Assembly: GCA_902581605.1 (NCBI GenBank)
Contig: CACHPE010000002.1
Span: 62,001-126,000, forward strand
Direction of reading: 5' to 3'
Origin: an uncultured Pelagibacteraceae bacterium
Lineage (GTDB): Bacteria; Pseudomonadota; Alphaproteobacteria; Pelagibacterales; Pelagibacteraceae
Length of the DNA stretch: 64,000 bases
Shown here: piece after piece, positions 17,558 to 26,437 of the stretch
How the letters are laid out: each line of letters starts with the position of its first letter
Numbering within the stretch: position 1 is the first letter of the stretch
Program-made: the position numbers and the translations under genes
Notes under the pieces: model-generated
The model's input: only the letters and a program-made list of their open reading frames with translations
Told to the model about the DNA's origin: nothing
The model's database searches: none

Positions 17558-18908
17558 TCTAACAAATCCAGAAATTGCAATTTTAATGATGGTGATATTT
17601 CTGTTTGCTGTATTACTAGGATTTCCTATTGCATTTACTTTAATGGCAATGGGTCTAGGATTTGGGTATTACGCATATTTTGATCCGTCAAGAATGGATC
17701 ATTTATTAGATAATAGGATATTTAATTTATTTGTTTCAAATACCTATTCTGTCATGGATAACCATGTCCTCACCGCCGTGCCTTTATTTTTATTTATGGG
17801 CTATTTAGTTGAAAGAGCAGGTATAGTTTCAAGATTGTTTTATGCCATAAGACTTGCATCTCATTCACTACCAGCTTCGATGGCTGTCGCCGCCCTTGTT
17901 ACTTGTACTTTATTTTCTACAGCAACGGGTATAATAGGAGCAGTAGTGACTTTAATGGGTTTGCTTGCTTGGCCTGCAATGGTGAAGGCTGGTTATGATA
18001 AAAAATTTGCATCAGGAGTAATATGTGCTGGAGGCTGTTTAGGAATTTTAATTCCCCCTAGTATTATGCTTATTGTTTATGCAGTAATTGCTCAGTTATC
18101 CCCATTAAGATTATTTGCTGCAGCAATATTTCCTGGTTTGATGTTAGCGGGTTTATATATTTTATATGCAATTATTTTGGCTTATTTTAATCCATCAGTT
18201 GCACCTAAGCCTCCTAAAGAGGAAATCCCTCCAAGATCAGTGATCTTAAAAGAAGTTTTGGTTTCATTCTTACCATTATTTTCATTAATTATTTTAGTAT
18301 TAGGAAGTATTCTTGCTGGTTTGGCTACTCCTGCGGAAGCAGCAGGTGTTGGAGCTTTTGGAGCATTAGTTTTATCTTTCTTTTATAAATCTCTAAAATG
18401 GAAAAATTTTAAAGAGTCCGTCTTTCTAACCGCAAAAACTACTGCAATGATTATGTGGTTGTTTATTGGATCATGGACGTTTGCGTCAGTATTTTCATAT
18501 TTAGGAGGACATGAAGTATTTGAGCATTTTTTTAAATCAATGGATATACAGCCTTGGCAATTTTTAGTAATTACACAAATTATAATTTTCTTATTAGGCT
18601 GGCCATTAGAGTGGACTGAAATATTAATTATATTTGTTCCAATATTTTTACCTTTAGTAGAATTTTTTGGAGTAAACCCTTATTTTTTTGCTATGTTAAT
18701 TGCGTTAAATTTACAAACATCATTTTTAACGCCCCCCATGGCCATGTCGGCTTATTATTTAAAAGGTGTGCAATCTAAAAATGTTGAATTAATTGAGGTA
18801 TTCAAAGGCATCATGCCATTCTTGGCGATAGTTATTTTTGGAATGGTTTTGATGTATTTATTTCCAGGTATAGCTCTGTGGTTACCTGATCAATTATTTG
18901 CAAACTAA
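17547..18908 (+). CDS. dctM: TRAP transporter large permease DctM (first cluster)
   Basis: A 453-residue large TRAP permease, the sodium-driven transport subunit, with 11-12 predicted membrane segments. Characteristic segments are TAVPLFLFMGYLVERAG, STATGIIGAVVTLMGLLAWP, GGCLGILIPPSIMLIVYAV and the C-terminal LQTSFLTPPMAMSAYYLKG. The length is normal, unlike the second DctM in this window. The start overlaps dctQ and the next gene begins four bases after the stop. Substrate is set by the binding protein; a carboxylate or amide-bearing acid is suggested by the amidase next door. Confidence 0.93.
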   Translation: MLFSLTNPEIAILMMVIFLFAVLLGFPIAFTLMAMGLGFGYYAYFDPSRMDHLLDNRIFNLFVSNTYSVMDNHVLTAVPLFLFMGYLVERAGIVSRLFYAIRLASHSLPASMAVAALVTCTLFSTATGIIGAVVTLMGLLAWPAMVKAGYDKKFASGVICAGGCLGILIPPSIMLIVYAVIAQLSPLRLFAAAIFPGLMLAGLYILYAIILAYFNPSVAPKPPKEEIPPRSVILKEVLVSFLPLFSLIILVLGSILAGLATPAEAAGVGAFGALVLSFFYKSLKWKNFKESVFLTAKTTAMIMWLFIGSWTFASVFSYLGGHEVFEHFFKSMDIQPWQFLVITQIIIFLLGWPLEWTEILIIFVPIFLPLVEFFGVNPYFFAMLIALNLQTSFLTPPMAMSAYYLKGVQSKNVELIEVFKGIMPFLAIVIFGMVLMYLFPGIALWLPDQLFAN

Positions 18909-18912
18909 TTTA

Positions 18913-20250
18913 ATGAATGAAATTGTAAATTATTCTGTTGAAGAATTAATAAATAAAATTTCAAATTCTCAAATTACTTCTGTCGAAATATGTGAAGCTT
19001 ACATTGAGAGAGTTAATAAGTTTGAAAAAGATATAAATGCTTGGGCTTTTTTTGACAAAGAATTGTTATTGGAAAAAGCCAAAGAGTCAGATGCTTACAA
19101 AAAATCTGGAAAACCAACTGGACCGTTACATGGTATTCCTGTAGCTGTTAAGGATATTGTTGGTACTTTAGATATGCCAACAGAATGTGGAACGCCAATA
19201 AGAAAAGGAAAATCTTATTCACAAAATGCAGAAATAATTGATTTATTAACATCTTCAGGGGCCATTGTGATGGGTAAAACAGTTACTACAGAATTAGCAT
19301 ATTTAAATCCCTCTAAAACAAAAAACCCACATGATTATTCACGAACACCAGGAGGATCATCAAGTGGATCTGCTGCAGTAATTGCATCTTATATGGCTCC
19401 ACTTTCTATTGGATCACAAACAGGTGGCTCAATAATCAGACCAGCATCTTATTGTGGTGTTGTTGGATACAAACCTTCATTTGGCTTAATTTCTAGAAAC
19501 GGAGTATTAAAGACTTCCGAAAAACTTGATCATTTAGGAGTTTTTGGAAAAACAGTCGAGGACATAGCTTATTTAGTTAAAGAGTTAATTAAAAAAGATT
19601 CCCATGACCCTGCCACTGTTTATTATTCCTCGAATAATATGGTTGATGCTGTAAAAAAAGGTCCTTTATATGAACCTAAGTTCATATTTTATAAAACTGA
19701 ATTTTGGAAATCAATTGACAAAAAATCTAAGGAGGCTTTTGAATATTTTATAAAGTCGTTTAAAAAAAATATAGAAGTTCATGATACTCCTTCTTATTTT
19801 AAAGATATCCATAAATATCATCAAATAATTTATGAAAGTGATCTAGCTAATAATTTTAGTGATTATTACAAACATTATAAATCTAAACTTTCAAAAATTA
19901 TGCAAAATGCGATTGCAAATGGAAGAAAACATACTGCAAAAGAATATGCTGAAGCAATAGATTTTATGAAAAGAAGCTACGATTCTTATAAAGAAGTATT
20001 TGAGGACTATCACGGGGTTTTATCCCCATCCAGTCCAGGCGTTGCTCTAAAGGGTCTTAAGAGCACTGGATCAGCTGATTTCAATAAAGTTTGGTCTTAT
20101 TTAGGAACTCCTTGTATTTCACTTCCTTTACTTCAGGGTGAAAATAATTTACCATTAGGAATTCAAGTTATTGGAGAGAGATATGATGATAATCGTTTCT
20201 TAGGAGTTTCCAGTTGGCTTGAAAAGGAAAGTGAGAAATTTAATGAATAA
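18913..20250 (+). CDS. amidase signature family hydrolase
   Basis: A 445-residue amidase. The Ser-cisSer-Lys triad is visible: K80 in AVKDIVG, the cis-Ser in GGSSSGSAAV, and the nucleophile S173 in GSQTGGSIIRPAS. The family hydrolyses amides to acid plus ammonia; GatA is a relative, but no gatB or gatC is adjacent, so a catabolic role is likelier. The frame is open to a TTG at 18898 inside dctM; ATG 18913 is preferred because it follows the dctM stop. Being in the TRAP operon, it probably acts on the imported compound, releasing nitrogen. Substrate unknown. Confidence 0.88.
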   Translation: MNEIVNYSVEELINKISNSQITSVEICEAYIERVNKFEKDINAWAFFDKELLLEKAKESDAYKKSGKPTGPLHGIPVAVKDIVGTLDMPTECGTPIRKGKSYSQNAEIIDLLTSSGAIVMGKTVTTELAYLNPSKTKNPHDYSRTPGGSSSGSAAVIASYMAPLSIGSQTGGSIIRPASYCGVVGYKPSFGLISRNGVLKTSEKLDHLGVFGKTVEDIAYLVKELIKKDSHDPATVYYSSNNMVDAVKKGPLYEPKFIFYKTEFWKSIDKKSKEAFEYFIKSFKKNIEVHDTPSYFKDIHKYHQIIYESDLANNFSDYYKHYKSKLSKIMQNAIANGRKHTAKEYAEAIDFMKRSYDSYKEVFEDYHGVLSPSSPGVALKGLKSTGSADFNKVWSYLGTPCISLPLLQGENNLPLGIQVIGERYDDNRFLGVSSWLEKESEKFNE

Positions 20251-20419
20251 ACTTGTAACACTAATAGGACTTTCTTTTGCAATCTTTTTTCTTGTTGGTT
20301 TAGCAACAACACTTACAAGATCTATGATGATAGGTTTCTTTGATGTATTACCAGTTTACATATTGATGATACTTGCGATATCGATGATGTTATACGAAGC
20401 CTTTTTTGATAAAAAATAA
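20243..20419 (+). CDS. 58-residue two-helix membrane protein, unknown function
   Basis: A small protein with two hydrophobic segments (residues about 4-24 and 33-53) joined by a short loop with one Arg, ending FFDKK. I do not recognise a family. It overlaps the amidase 3' end by eight bases (ATGAATAA arrangement), which supports real, coupled translation. The frame is open from 20219, but ATG 20243 fits better because the upstream codons would add a charged tail before the first helix. A role as an accessory to the TRAP system or amidase is only a guess from position. Confidence 0.6.
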   Translation: MNKLVTLIGLSFAIFFLVGLATTLTRSMMIGFFDVLPVYILMILAISMMLYEAFFDKK

Positions 20420-20517
20420 TTTTAAATAATCCTAAATTTACTACCTCTGATTGTATTTTGTTATTCAGAAGATATTTTAATCTAGACTTAAACGTCCAAT
20501 TGTAATTTACTCTGTAA

Positions 20518-20529
20518 TGTTAATTAACA
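20518..20529. promoter_or_regulatory. palindrome before the second TRAP binding-protein gene
   Basis: A perfect 12-base palindrome, TGTTAATTAACA, 16 bases before the ATG and just before the ribosome-binding site AGAGGAG. It shares the 10-base core GTTAATTAAC with the palindrome before the first TRAP gene (15703-15712), which is the same distance class from its start codon. Candidate shared operator. Confidence 0.5.
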
Positions 20530-20545
20530 AAGAAGAGGAGAAATA

Positions 20546-21676
20546 ATGATTAAAGAAAAAAAATCATTGAAGGGTAAATCACCTTCAAGACGTAAATTCT
20601 TTAAGGCTGCTGCTGCGACTGGTGTTGCTGCTGTAGCTGCATCAACTTTAGCTGCTCCAGCCGTTGCCAAGGAAAGAATTGAAGCTTCTATGGTAGCTAC
20701 ATGGGGAAGAGATTTCCCAGGTTTAGGAACTGGTGCGCAAAGATTTGCTCAAAGAATTATAGATATGAGTGATGGAAGAATTCAAGTCACTTACTATGCA
20801 GCAAACGAAAGGGTTAAAGCGTTTGACTCATTTGATGAAGTTGCTTCAGGTAACTCGCAAATGTATCACGCAGCTGACTACTACTGGGTTAAAAAAGATC
20901 CAGCTTGGGGTTACTTTACAGCTGTACCTTTCGGTTTCACTTACACTGAAATGAATGCATGGATTAGATTTGCTGGTGGTCAACAATTATGGGATGAACT
21001 AGCAGACAAATTTGGTCTAAAAAACTTTATGTGCGGAAGCACAGGAGTTCAAATGGGCGGATGGTTTAACAAGAAAATTAGAAGCCCTAATGACTTCAAA
21101 GGTCTTAAAATGCGTATGCCTGGATTAGGTGGACAAGTTATCGGTAAACTTGGCGGATCTCCAGTTTCACTTCCTGGTGGACAAATTTACGAAAACCTTG
21201 TTTCTGGTGCAATTGATGCAACAGAGTGGGTAGGTCCATGGAATGATGAAGCTATGAAATTTCAAGAAGCTGCTAAATACTACTACTATCCTGGAATGCA
21301 CGAGCCAGGATCTATGTTAGCTGTCGGTACTAACAAATCTTGGTTTACAAGCTTATCAAAATCAGATCAGCTATTAATTGAAGCTGCAGCAGCGATGGAA
21401 AATGACGTTATGATGTCAGAGTACAACGCTAAAAACGGTGCTGCGCTTGCAAGATTAATAAACGACCATGGTGTTAAACTAGAGAAGTTTAGCGACAAAG
21501 TTTATGATGGTTTTGCTAAAGCTGCTAATGAAGTATTTGAGGAAACAAGAGCAAGCAGTGGTCTCGCTGAGAGAGTCCACTCTAGTTTCTTACAGGCTAG
21601 AAAAGACATTGGTTCTTGGACCAACTTGTCTGACTCACCTTACATTTCTCAAAGAAACAGAGCATTAGGAATGTAA
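20546..21676 (+). CDS. dctP: TRAP transporter substrate-binding protein, TakP-like (second cluster)
   Basis: A 376-residue TRAP binding protein with a Tat-type signal (SRRKFFK near residue 16, then an Ala-rich core ending APAVAKE). The first 30 residues are almost the same as in the first TRAP binding protein, while the mature domains differ. GLKMRMPGLGGQV carries the conserved carboxylate-binding Arg and IDATEWVGPWNDEA matches the Glu-Trp substrate/cation site of TakP, a 2-oxoacid binding protein. Ligand therefore probably a 2-oxoacid or similar hydroxyacid, such as pyruvate or lactate. A terminator follows. Confidence 0.9.
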   Translation: MIKEKKSLKGKSPSRRKFFKAAAATGVAAVAASTLAAPAVAKERIEASMVATWGRDFPGLGTGAQRFAQRIIDMSDGRIQVTYYAANERVKAFDSFDEVASGNSQMYHAADYYWVKKDPAWGYFTAVPFGFTYTEMNAWIRFAGGQQLWDELADKFGLKNFMCGSTGVQMGGWFNKKIRSPNDFKGLKMRMPGLGGQVIGKLGGSPVSLPGGQIYENLVSGAIDATEWVGPWNDEAMKFQEAAKYYYYPGMHEPGSMLAVGTNKSWFTSLSKSDQLLIEAAAAMENDVMMSEYNAKNGAALARLINDHGVKLEKFSDKVYDGFAKAANEVFEETRASSGLAERVHSSFLQARKDIGSWTNLSDSPYISQRNRALGM

Positions 21677-21696
21677 TCTAACTAAATTTAGTTATT

Positions 21697-21725
21697 AAAG
21701 GGCCCTTAATTGGGCCCTTTTTTTT
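21697..21725 (+). terminator. rho-independent terminator/attenuator after second TRAP binding protein
   Basis: A nine-base-pair stem, AAAGGGCCC with GGGCCCTTT (21697-21705 and 21712-21720), with loop TTAATT and a continuous T tail to 21725. It is 20 bases after the stop and 39 bases before the small permease gene, the same design as in the first TRAP cluster. Confidence 0.9.
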
Positions 21726-21764
21726 CAAACAAAATCGAGTATTACTTAGGTATTTTAAAGTACT

Positions 21765-22754
21765 ATGGTGACAAAAAATTCCAATTTATCTCTATATCTA
21801 AGAATAATCAGTTATTCAGTTTTAGCTTTTACTTTAGCATTTCTTATTAATAATGTTTTAACAGTTTGGAGTGATTGGCCAGGAATAAAAAAAATGTTTT
21901 CACATTATGAGATTTTTGGACATAAGAAAAAAGCTCTAGAGGGATCTGATTTAAATTATGGTTTCATACAAATTGGATTGTATTTGATTTGTATTGCTGC
22001 AGTCGTTTTTTATGTTTTTAAAACATATAGCCAAACTTTGGAGCAAGATTCAAAAATTTTATCAAGATTTTCAGCATATCTTGTTAGATCATCATTTTGG
22101 GCGGTATTTTTAGTTGGTATAGCTGACTTTGTAATATCTTTTATGGTTGTTGAAAGATTATGGGAAGCAATCTTCAGTCCTGAAGTAAAAGCATTGATGG
22201 TTAAGGCCCCTGTAAGAATTACTTATATTCACTTTCCAATAATATTAATTTCTTTCGTTATTGGATATTTTACGAAATCAGTTGGTTTTATTTGGTTAGC
22301 AGTGTTGGTTGTTGTTAGTGAATTTGTAATTGTATTATCAAGATTTATATTTTCATATGAACAGGCATTCCAAGGGGATCTAGTTAGATTTTGGTATGCT
22401 GCACTTTATTTATTTGCTAGTGCATATGCATTAATTCATGAAGGTCATGTAAGAGTTGATGTACTCTATTCTTCTTTCAGTGAAAAAAAGAAGGCATGGA
22501 CAAATATGGTTGGATCGGCAATTTTAGGAGTACCACTTACATTAATAGTTATATTTTTAGGTCTAGATGGAAAAGCCAGCATTATAAATGGTCCGGTTGT
22601 AGCTTTTGAAGTTACGCAGCAAGGATCTAATGGTCTTTATCTTTTATATTTGATGGCTGTTTATCTAGCTGTTTTTGCTGTCACGATGTTAATTCAGTTT
22701 ACTAGCTATTTTATGGAAAGTAGTCACAAAATTTTAAAAGGTATCAAAAATTAA
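21765..22754 (+). CDS. dctQ: enlarged TRAP transporter small permease (DctQ domain with extra N-terminal membrane region)
   Basis: At 329 residues this is well above the usual 160-200 for DctQ. The C-terminal part is recognisable as DctQ by ALIHEGHVRVDVLYSSF near residue 225 and the helices around it. The N-terminal ~110 residues add about two membrane segments with a charged loop (HYEIFGHKKKALEGSD). Seven to eight membrane segments are predicted overall. It is separated from the large permease by three bases. Enlarged small permeases are known with TakP-type systems, but the role of the extra helices is unknown. Confidence 0.85.
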   Translation: MVTKNSNLSLYLRIISYSVLAFTLAFLINNVLTVWSDWPGIKKMFSHYEIFGHKKKALEGSDLNYGFIQIGLYLICIAAVVFYVFKTYSQTLEQDSKILSRFSAYLVRSSFWAVFLVGIADFVISFMVVERLWEAIFSPEVKALMVKAPVRITYIHFPIILISFVIGYFTKSVGFIWLAVLVVVSEFVIVLSRFIFSYEQAFQGDLVRFWYAALYLFASAYALIHEGHVRVDVLYSSFSEKKKAWTNMVGSAILGVPLTLIVIFLGLDGKASIINGPVVAFEVTQQGSNGLYLLYLMAVYLAVFAVTMLIQFTSYFMESSHKILKGIKN

Positions 22755-22757
22755 ATT

Positions 22758-25421
22758 ATGGAAACATTCTTTTTAGCTGTTCTAGTTGTGATAATGATTG
22801 TTGCTCTTGCGTCAGGTTACCCTGTTGCTTTTGCACTACCTGGTTCAGCTATAATTGCTATTGGTTTAGCTGCATTTTTTGGTTACATGTTTGAGGGAGA
22901 CTCCAGTGCCTTTTTTGCTGTAGATGGACCTAGAGAATGGCTCGTTGCTGGTATTACAAATTTTAGGAGTAATTACTGGGATGTAGAAACAGATACTTTG
23001 ATTGCAATTCCTTTATTTATATTCATGGGAATTATGCTTCAAAAATCAAAAATTGCCGAAGACTTATTAATAACAATGGGCCAATTATTTGGACCAATTC
23101 CTGGTGGTTTAGGAATTTCTGTTATATTTGTTGGAGCTCTATTAGCAGCAACGACAGGTATAGTTGGAGCAACTGTAATTGCGATGGGACTAATCTCGTT
23201 ACCAACGATGTTAAATAACAAGTATGACAGACAACTTGCTAGTGGAATAGTTTGTTCATCAGGAACATTAGGTCAAATTATTCCTCCTTCAATTGTTTTA
23301 ATTATTATTGCCGACCAGTTGGCAAGTGCATCTGATGTTGCAAACAACTTAAGACAAAATGATTATAAAGCCTTAACTGGTGAATTTAATATGCCAGGTG
23401 AATTTAGAGTAGGTTCATCAAGTGCAGGTGATATGTTTTTAGGAGCACTCTTACCAGGCCTTGTCTTAGTTGCTCTTTATATGATCTATGTGTTTATTTT
23501 TGCTAGAATAAAGAAAGGTGTCGCACCGCCAGTTCCATTTAAAGGAAATTTTGATTTAAAATTTTGGTTAAGAGTAGTTGTAATTATCATACCACCACTT
23601 GCACTAATATTCGCTGTATTAGGTTCAATTTTAATGGGTATTGCTACTGTAAACCAAGCTGGTTCAATAGGAGCAATTGGTGCCACTTTGATGGCTGGTT
23701 ATAGATTATATGAAGGAAAGAAAAGTGCGTTCTATCCTTTAATTTTAATTATTGGATCTTTAATTCCAATTACATTCTTTGCATCAAATTATGAATTAAA
23801 TGTAAAAAATTTGGAGGAAAGAGATTTAAGTGCAATCTTTATTACAGCTTTCTTTGTGGTCATACTTGTTTACGGAATAGGTTGGAGTTTTTGGAGAACT
23901 TTTAAAACAGAAAATGTTCTAAAAGAAGTTGTAACAGAAACGTGTGTGACTACTTCAATGGTATTTATTATTCTTTTAGGAGCAGCGATGCTTACTTCAG
24001 GATTTAGAGCTTTTGGGGGAGAAGAATTAGTAAGAGACTTTTTACAGGATTTACCGGGTGGTTTTTGGACACAATTTGTTGTCGTGATGATTGTAATTTT
24101 CTTGCTAGGATTTTTCCTAGACTTTATTGAAATTGCAGTTGTTGTTGTTCCAATAATTGCACCAATATTATTAGCTGAAACAGGGGCTAACGTTACAGCA
24201 GTTTGGCTGGGAGTTATGATTGGTGTTAACTTGCAGACTTCCTTCTTAACGCCACCATTTGGATTTGCACTCTTTTATTTAAAAGGTGTAGCTCCCAAAA
24301 TTGTTAAAACACTTGATATTTGGAAAGGTGTTGTGCCATTTATAATTCTACAGCTTATAGGATTGGGAATAGTTGGTGCGTACCCTAGCTTAGTAAATTA
24401 TCTACCAAATAGAGTATATTTAACTTCGAATGTTGCTCCTCCACCAATGAATCCTAAATTACAGTACTGTTTGCAAGAGTACAAATTTGCAAGATTTGAT
24501 ACCAATGGTGAGACAATTAAAAATGCAATATTAAAATTCCAATCTGAGGCACCAACTAATCTGCCAGATGATAAAATGGAAATTTTAGAAGATCATTTTG
24601 ATAGTGCATTAGGAACTTTTGCATTAGTTGATAAATTAAAAAAAGTTGAGGTCGAATACAATGCATATGCTGTTAATTATAGAGATCTACATTTTACTGT
24701 AAGAAAAAAGCAAAAGAAAATACTTAAATTAAATAAAAAAATAGATAAATATAAAGCAGAAATTAGAAATTTAGATGATGACGAATTAGATGAGAAAAAT
24801 AAAATAGAATTAAGAATTGAGGATATAAAACTTGAAATTGAGGAAATTAAAAACTCCATTCCAGAAATTTGGCAAGCTAAGAATTCAGAATTTGACGTTA
24901 TAAATAAAGCTAAAAATACAACAACAAAAAGATACAGAAAGAATGTAGATGAAGCCTATGATCTACTTGATCAGTTTGCAATGTTCATAAACGACGTAGA
25001 AAGACTTAAAGAAGTATCAAAAGATATTAAAGAACTTGAGAAATTTATTACTGAGGAAAGCTATACAAATAAATATGAAAATTCAATAGCAGTTATGGAT
25101 GGACTTTTCGATAAACTAAGTGAGATTTCTGGTATGGATGAATTTTTAAATAGTGTTGATGATTTATTATCAATAATCGACTCAGATGAAGTTGATTCTA
25201 TGGAAGTAAGAGCAAAATCAAAAGAAGTTATAGAACTTTTTAATAAAGAAGTTAGATGGAGAGCGGATGCCAAACAAAATCTAATGCCTAAACTTGAAGA
25301 ATATAATAATGCAATCAAAGAAACAATTGGACTAAGGTTGCAGTCAAAACTAACTAAAGAGCAAGCTATCTATGTATCTAAATGTAACTCTATTCATAGA
25401 GATATTTCTCTAAATTTCTAA
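22758..25421 (+). CDS. dctM: TRAP transporter large permease DctM with ~330-residue coiled-coil-rich C-terminal extension
   Basis: An 887-residue protein, twice the family length. Residues 1 to ~555 form the membrane permease: AIPLFIFMGIMLQKSKIAE, ATTGIVGATVIAMGLISLP, GTLGQIIPPSIVLIIIADQL and LQTSFLTPPFGFALFYLKG. A hydrophilic insert of about 40 residues (near 195-235) is also present. From ~557 on the sequence is soluble, rich in Lys, Glu, Ile and Leu, with heptad-like stretches (RKKQKKILKLNKKIDKYKAE and others) and ends DISLNF. No stop or frameshift separates the parts, so it is one protein. The tail is unrecognised. The 3' end overlaps the convergent reductase gene by four bases. Confidence 0.88.
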   Translation: METFFLAVLVVIMIVALASGYPVAFALPGSAIIAIGLAAFFGYMFEGDSSAFFAVDGPREWLVAGITNFRSNYWDVETDTLIAIPLFIFMGIMLQKSKIAEDLLITMGQLFGPIPGGLGISVIFVGALLAATTGIVGATVIAMGLISLPTMLNNKYDRQLASGIVCSSGTLGQIIPPSIVLIIIADQLASASDVANNLRQNDYKALTGEFNMPGEFRVGSSSAGDMFLGALLPGLVLVALYMIYVFIFARIKKGVAPPVPFKGNFDLKFWLRVVVIIIPPLALIFAVLGSILMGIATVNQAGSIGAIGATLMAGYRLYEGKKSAFYPLILIIGSLIPITFFASNYELNVKNLEERDLSAIFITAFFVVILVYGIGWSFWRTFKTENVLKEVVTETCVTTSMVFIILLGAAMLTSGFRAFGGEELVRDFLQDLPGGFWTQFVVVMIVIFLLGFFLDFIEIAVVVVPIIAPILLAETGANVTAVWLGVMIGVNLQTSFLTPPFGFALFYLKGVAPKIVKTLDIWKGVVPFIILQLIGLGIVGAYPSLVNYLPNRVYLTSNVAPPPMNPKLQYCLQEYKFARFDTNGETIKNAILKFQSEAPTNLPDDKMEILEDHFDSALGTFALVDKLKKVEVEYNAYAVNYRDLHFTVRKKQKKILKLNKKIDKYKAEIRNLDDDELDEKNKIELRIEDIKLEIEEIKNSIPEIWQAKNSEFDVINKAKNTTTKRYRKNVDEAYDLLDQFAMFINDVERLKEVSKDIKELEKFITEESYTNKYENSIAVMDGLFDKLSEISGMDEFLNSVDDLLSIIDSDEVDSMEVRAKSKEVIELFNKEVRWRADAKQNLMPKLEEYNNAIKETIGLRLQSKLTKEQAIYVSKCNSIHRDISLNF

Positions 25422-26437
25422 ACTGTTAATTTATCAATTAATTCTGATCTTGTATAAAGACCTAAGTATTCTGCCTTGGACTTTAATTCTTTATTAATCT
25501 CTTTTAATTTTGGAACATTTAAATCAAGCTTATTTGCAATTTCTATAATTGAACCAATTATTGGATCTATTTCTAATGGTTTACCAGCATTTAAATCTTG
25601 AGCGGTCGAAGGTCTATGTCCTATAATTGAGACTCCACCTTTAATTCGTTCCTCAATTGATATATTGAATTTAACTCCGATTTTTTCCCCAACTTGCTTG
25701 CACTCCTGCATTAAAACTTTTATTAAATTATAAGTCTTTGGATCATTACCCATCTCATCCATAGTTTTATTTGTTAGAGCACTTACTGGGTTGAATGAAC
25801 AGTTTCCCCACAGTTTCACCCAAATTTCGTCTCTTAAATTTTTCTTCTGAGGAGCTTTTAAACCCCCTTCTATGAATAAACTTGAAATTATTTTTAGTCT
25901 TTCTGATTTAGTCCCATCTGGTTCACCTAAAGAAAATCGTTCACCATTACCATTATGTTTAATAACACCTGGCTCTAATATCTGACAAGCTGGATAAACT
26001 ACACAACCAATCGCTCTTTCAGGTCCAAGAGTTTGCCATATCTTTCCACCTGGATCTACACTTTCAACTATTTGATTGTCTAATTTGGTACCCGTATTAG
26101 CTTTATAAAAGTACCACCAAGGTAATCCATTAATGGCGCATATAATTGAAGTTTTTTTACCAATAATTGGTTTTAAGCTTTCTGAAATTTTACTAATAGC
26201 ATTAGCTTTTACAGAAATAATTATGAAATCTTGTTTATCTAAATCTTTAGGATTGTCTGTTACATCAAATTTAAAATTAATTTTATTATCATCTCTTATA
26301 AAAGTTAATCCATTTTGTTCTATTGCTTTTTTGTGTTCCCCTCTAGCAATTAAAGAGACTTGTGCGTTTGTTTTTTTCAGACTTGTAGCAATAAATCCAC
26401 CAATAGACCCTGCTCCAAATATACAAATTTTAGTCAT
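25418..26437 (-). CDS. ketopantoate reductase family (2-dehydropantoate 2-reductase-like)
   Basis: A 339-residue NADP-dependent reductase with an N-terminal Rossmann motif (IFGAGSIGGFIATSL) and the catalytic Lys in the C-terminal helical domain (WVKLWGNCSFNPVSALT). It is longer than PanE (~300 residues) and has an insert around residues 120-145. The family includes true PanE enzymes for pantothenate synthesis as well as catabolic 2-oxoacid reductases. It sits last in an operon with a CoA ligase and a gamma-glutamyltransferase-like enzyme, sharing one base with the ligase stop. This context favours a catabolic role, so I leave the symbol empty. Confidence 0.82.
   Translation of the reverse strand: MTKICIFGAGSIGGFIATSLKKTNAQVSLIARGEHKKAIEQNGLTFIRDDNKINFKFDVTDNPKDLDKQDFIIISVKANAISKISESLKPIIGKKTSIICAINGLPWWYFYKANTGTKLDNQIVESVDPGGKIWQTLGPERAIGCVVYPACQILEPGVIKHNGNGERFSLGEPDGTKSERLKIISSLFIEGGLKAPQKKNLRDEIWVKLWGNCSFNPVSALTNKTMDEMGNDPKTYNLIKVLMQECKQVGEKIGVKFNISIEERIKGGVSIIGHRPSTAQDLNAGKPLEIDPIIGSIIEIANKLDLNVPKLKEINKELKSKAEYLGLYTRSELIDKLTV

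Noticed and set aside
20420-20545. Promoter in the gap before the second TRAP binding-protein gene
   Set aside because: Several AT-rich hexamers resemble -10 boxes but none pairs with a convincing -35 box at proper spacing; only the palindrome is reported.
25418-26437. Naming the reductase panE
   Set aside because: Family membership is clear, but the catabolic operon, extra length and internal insert leave the pantothenate role unsupported.
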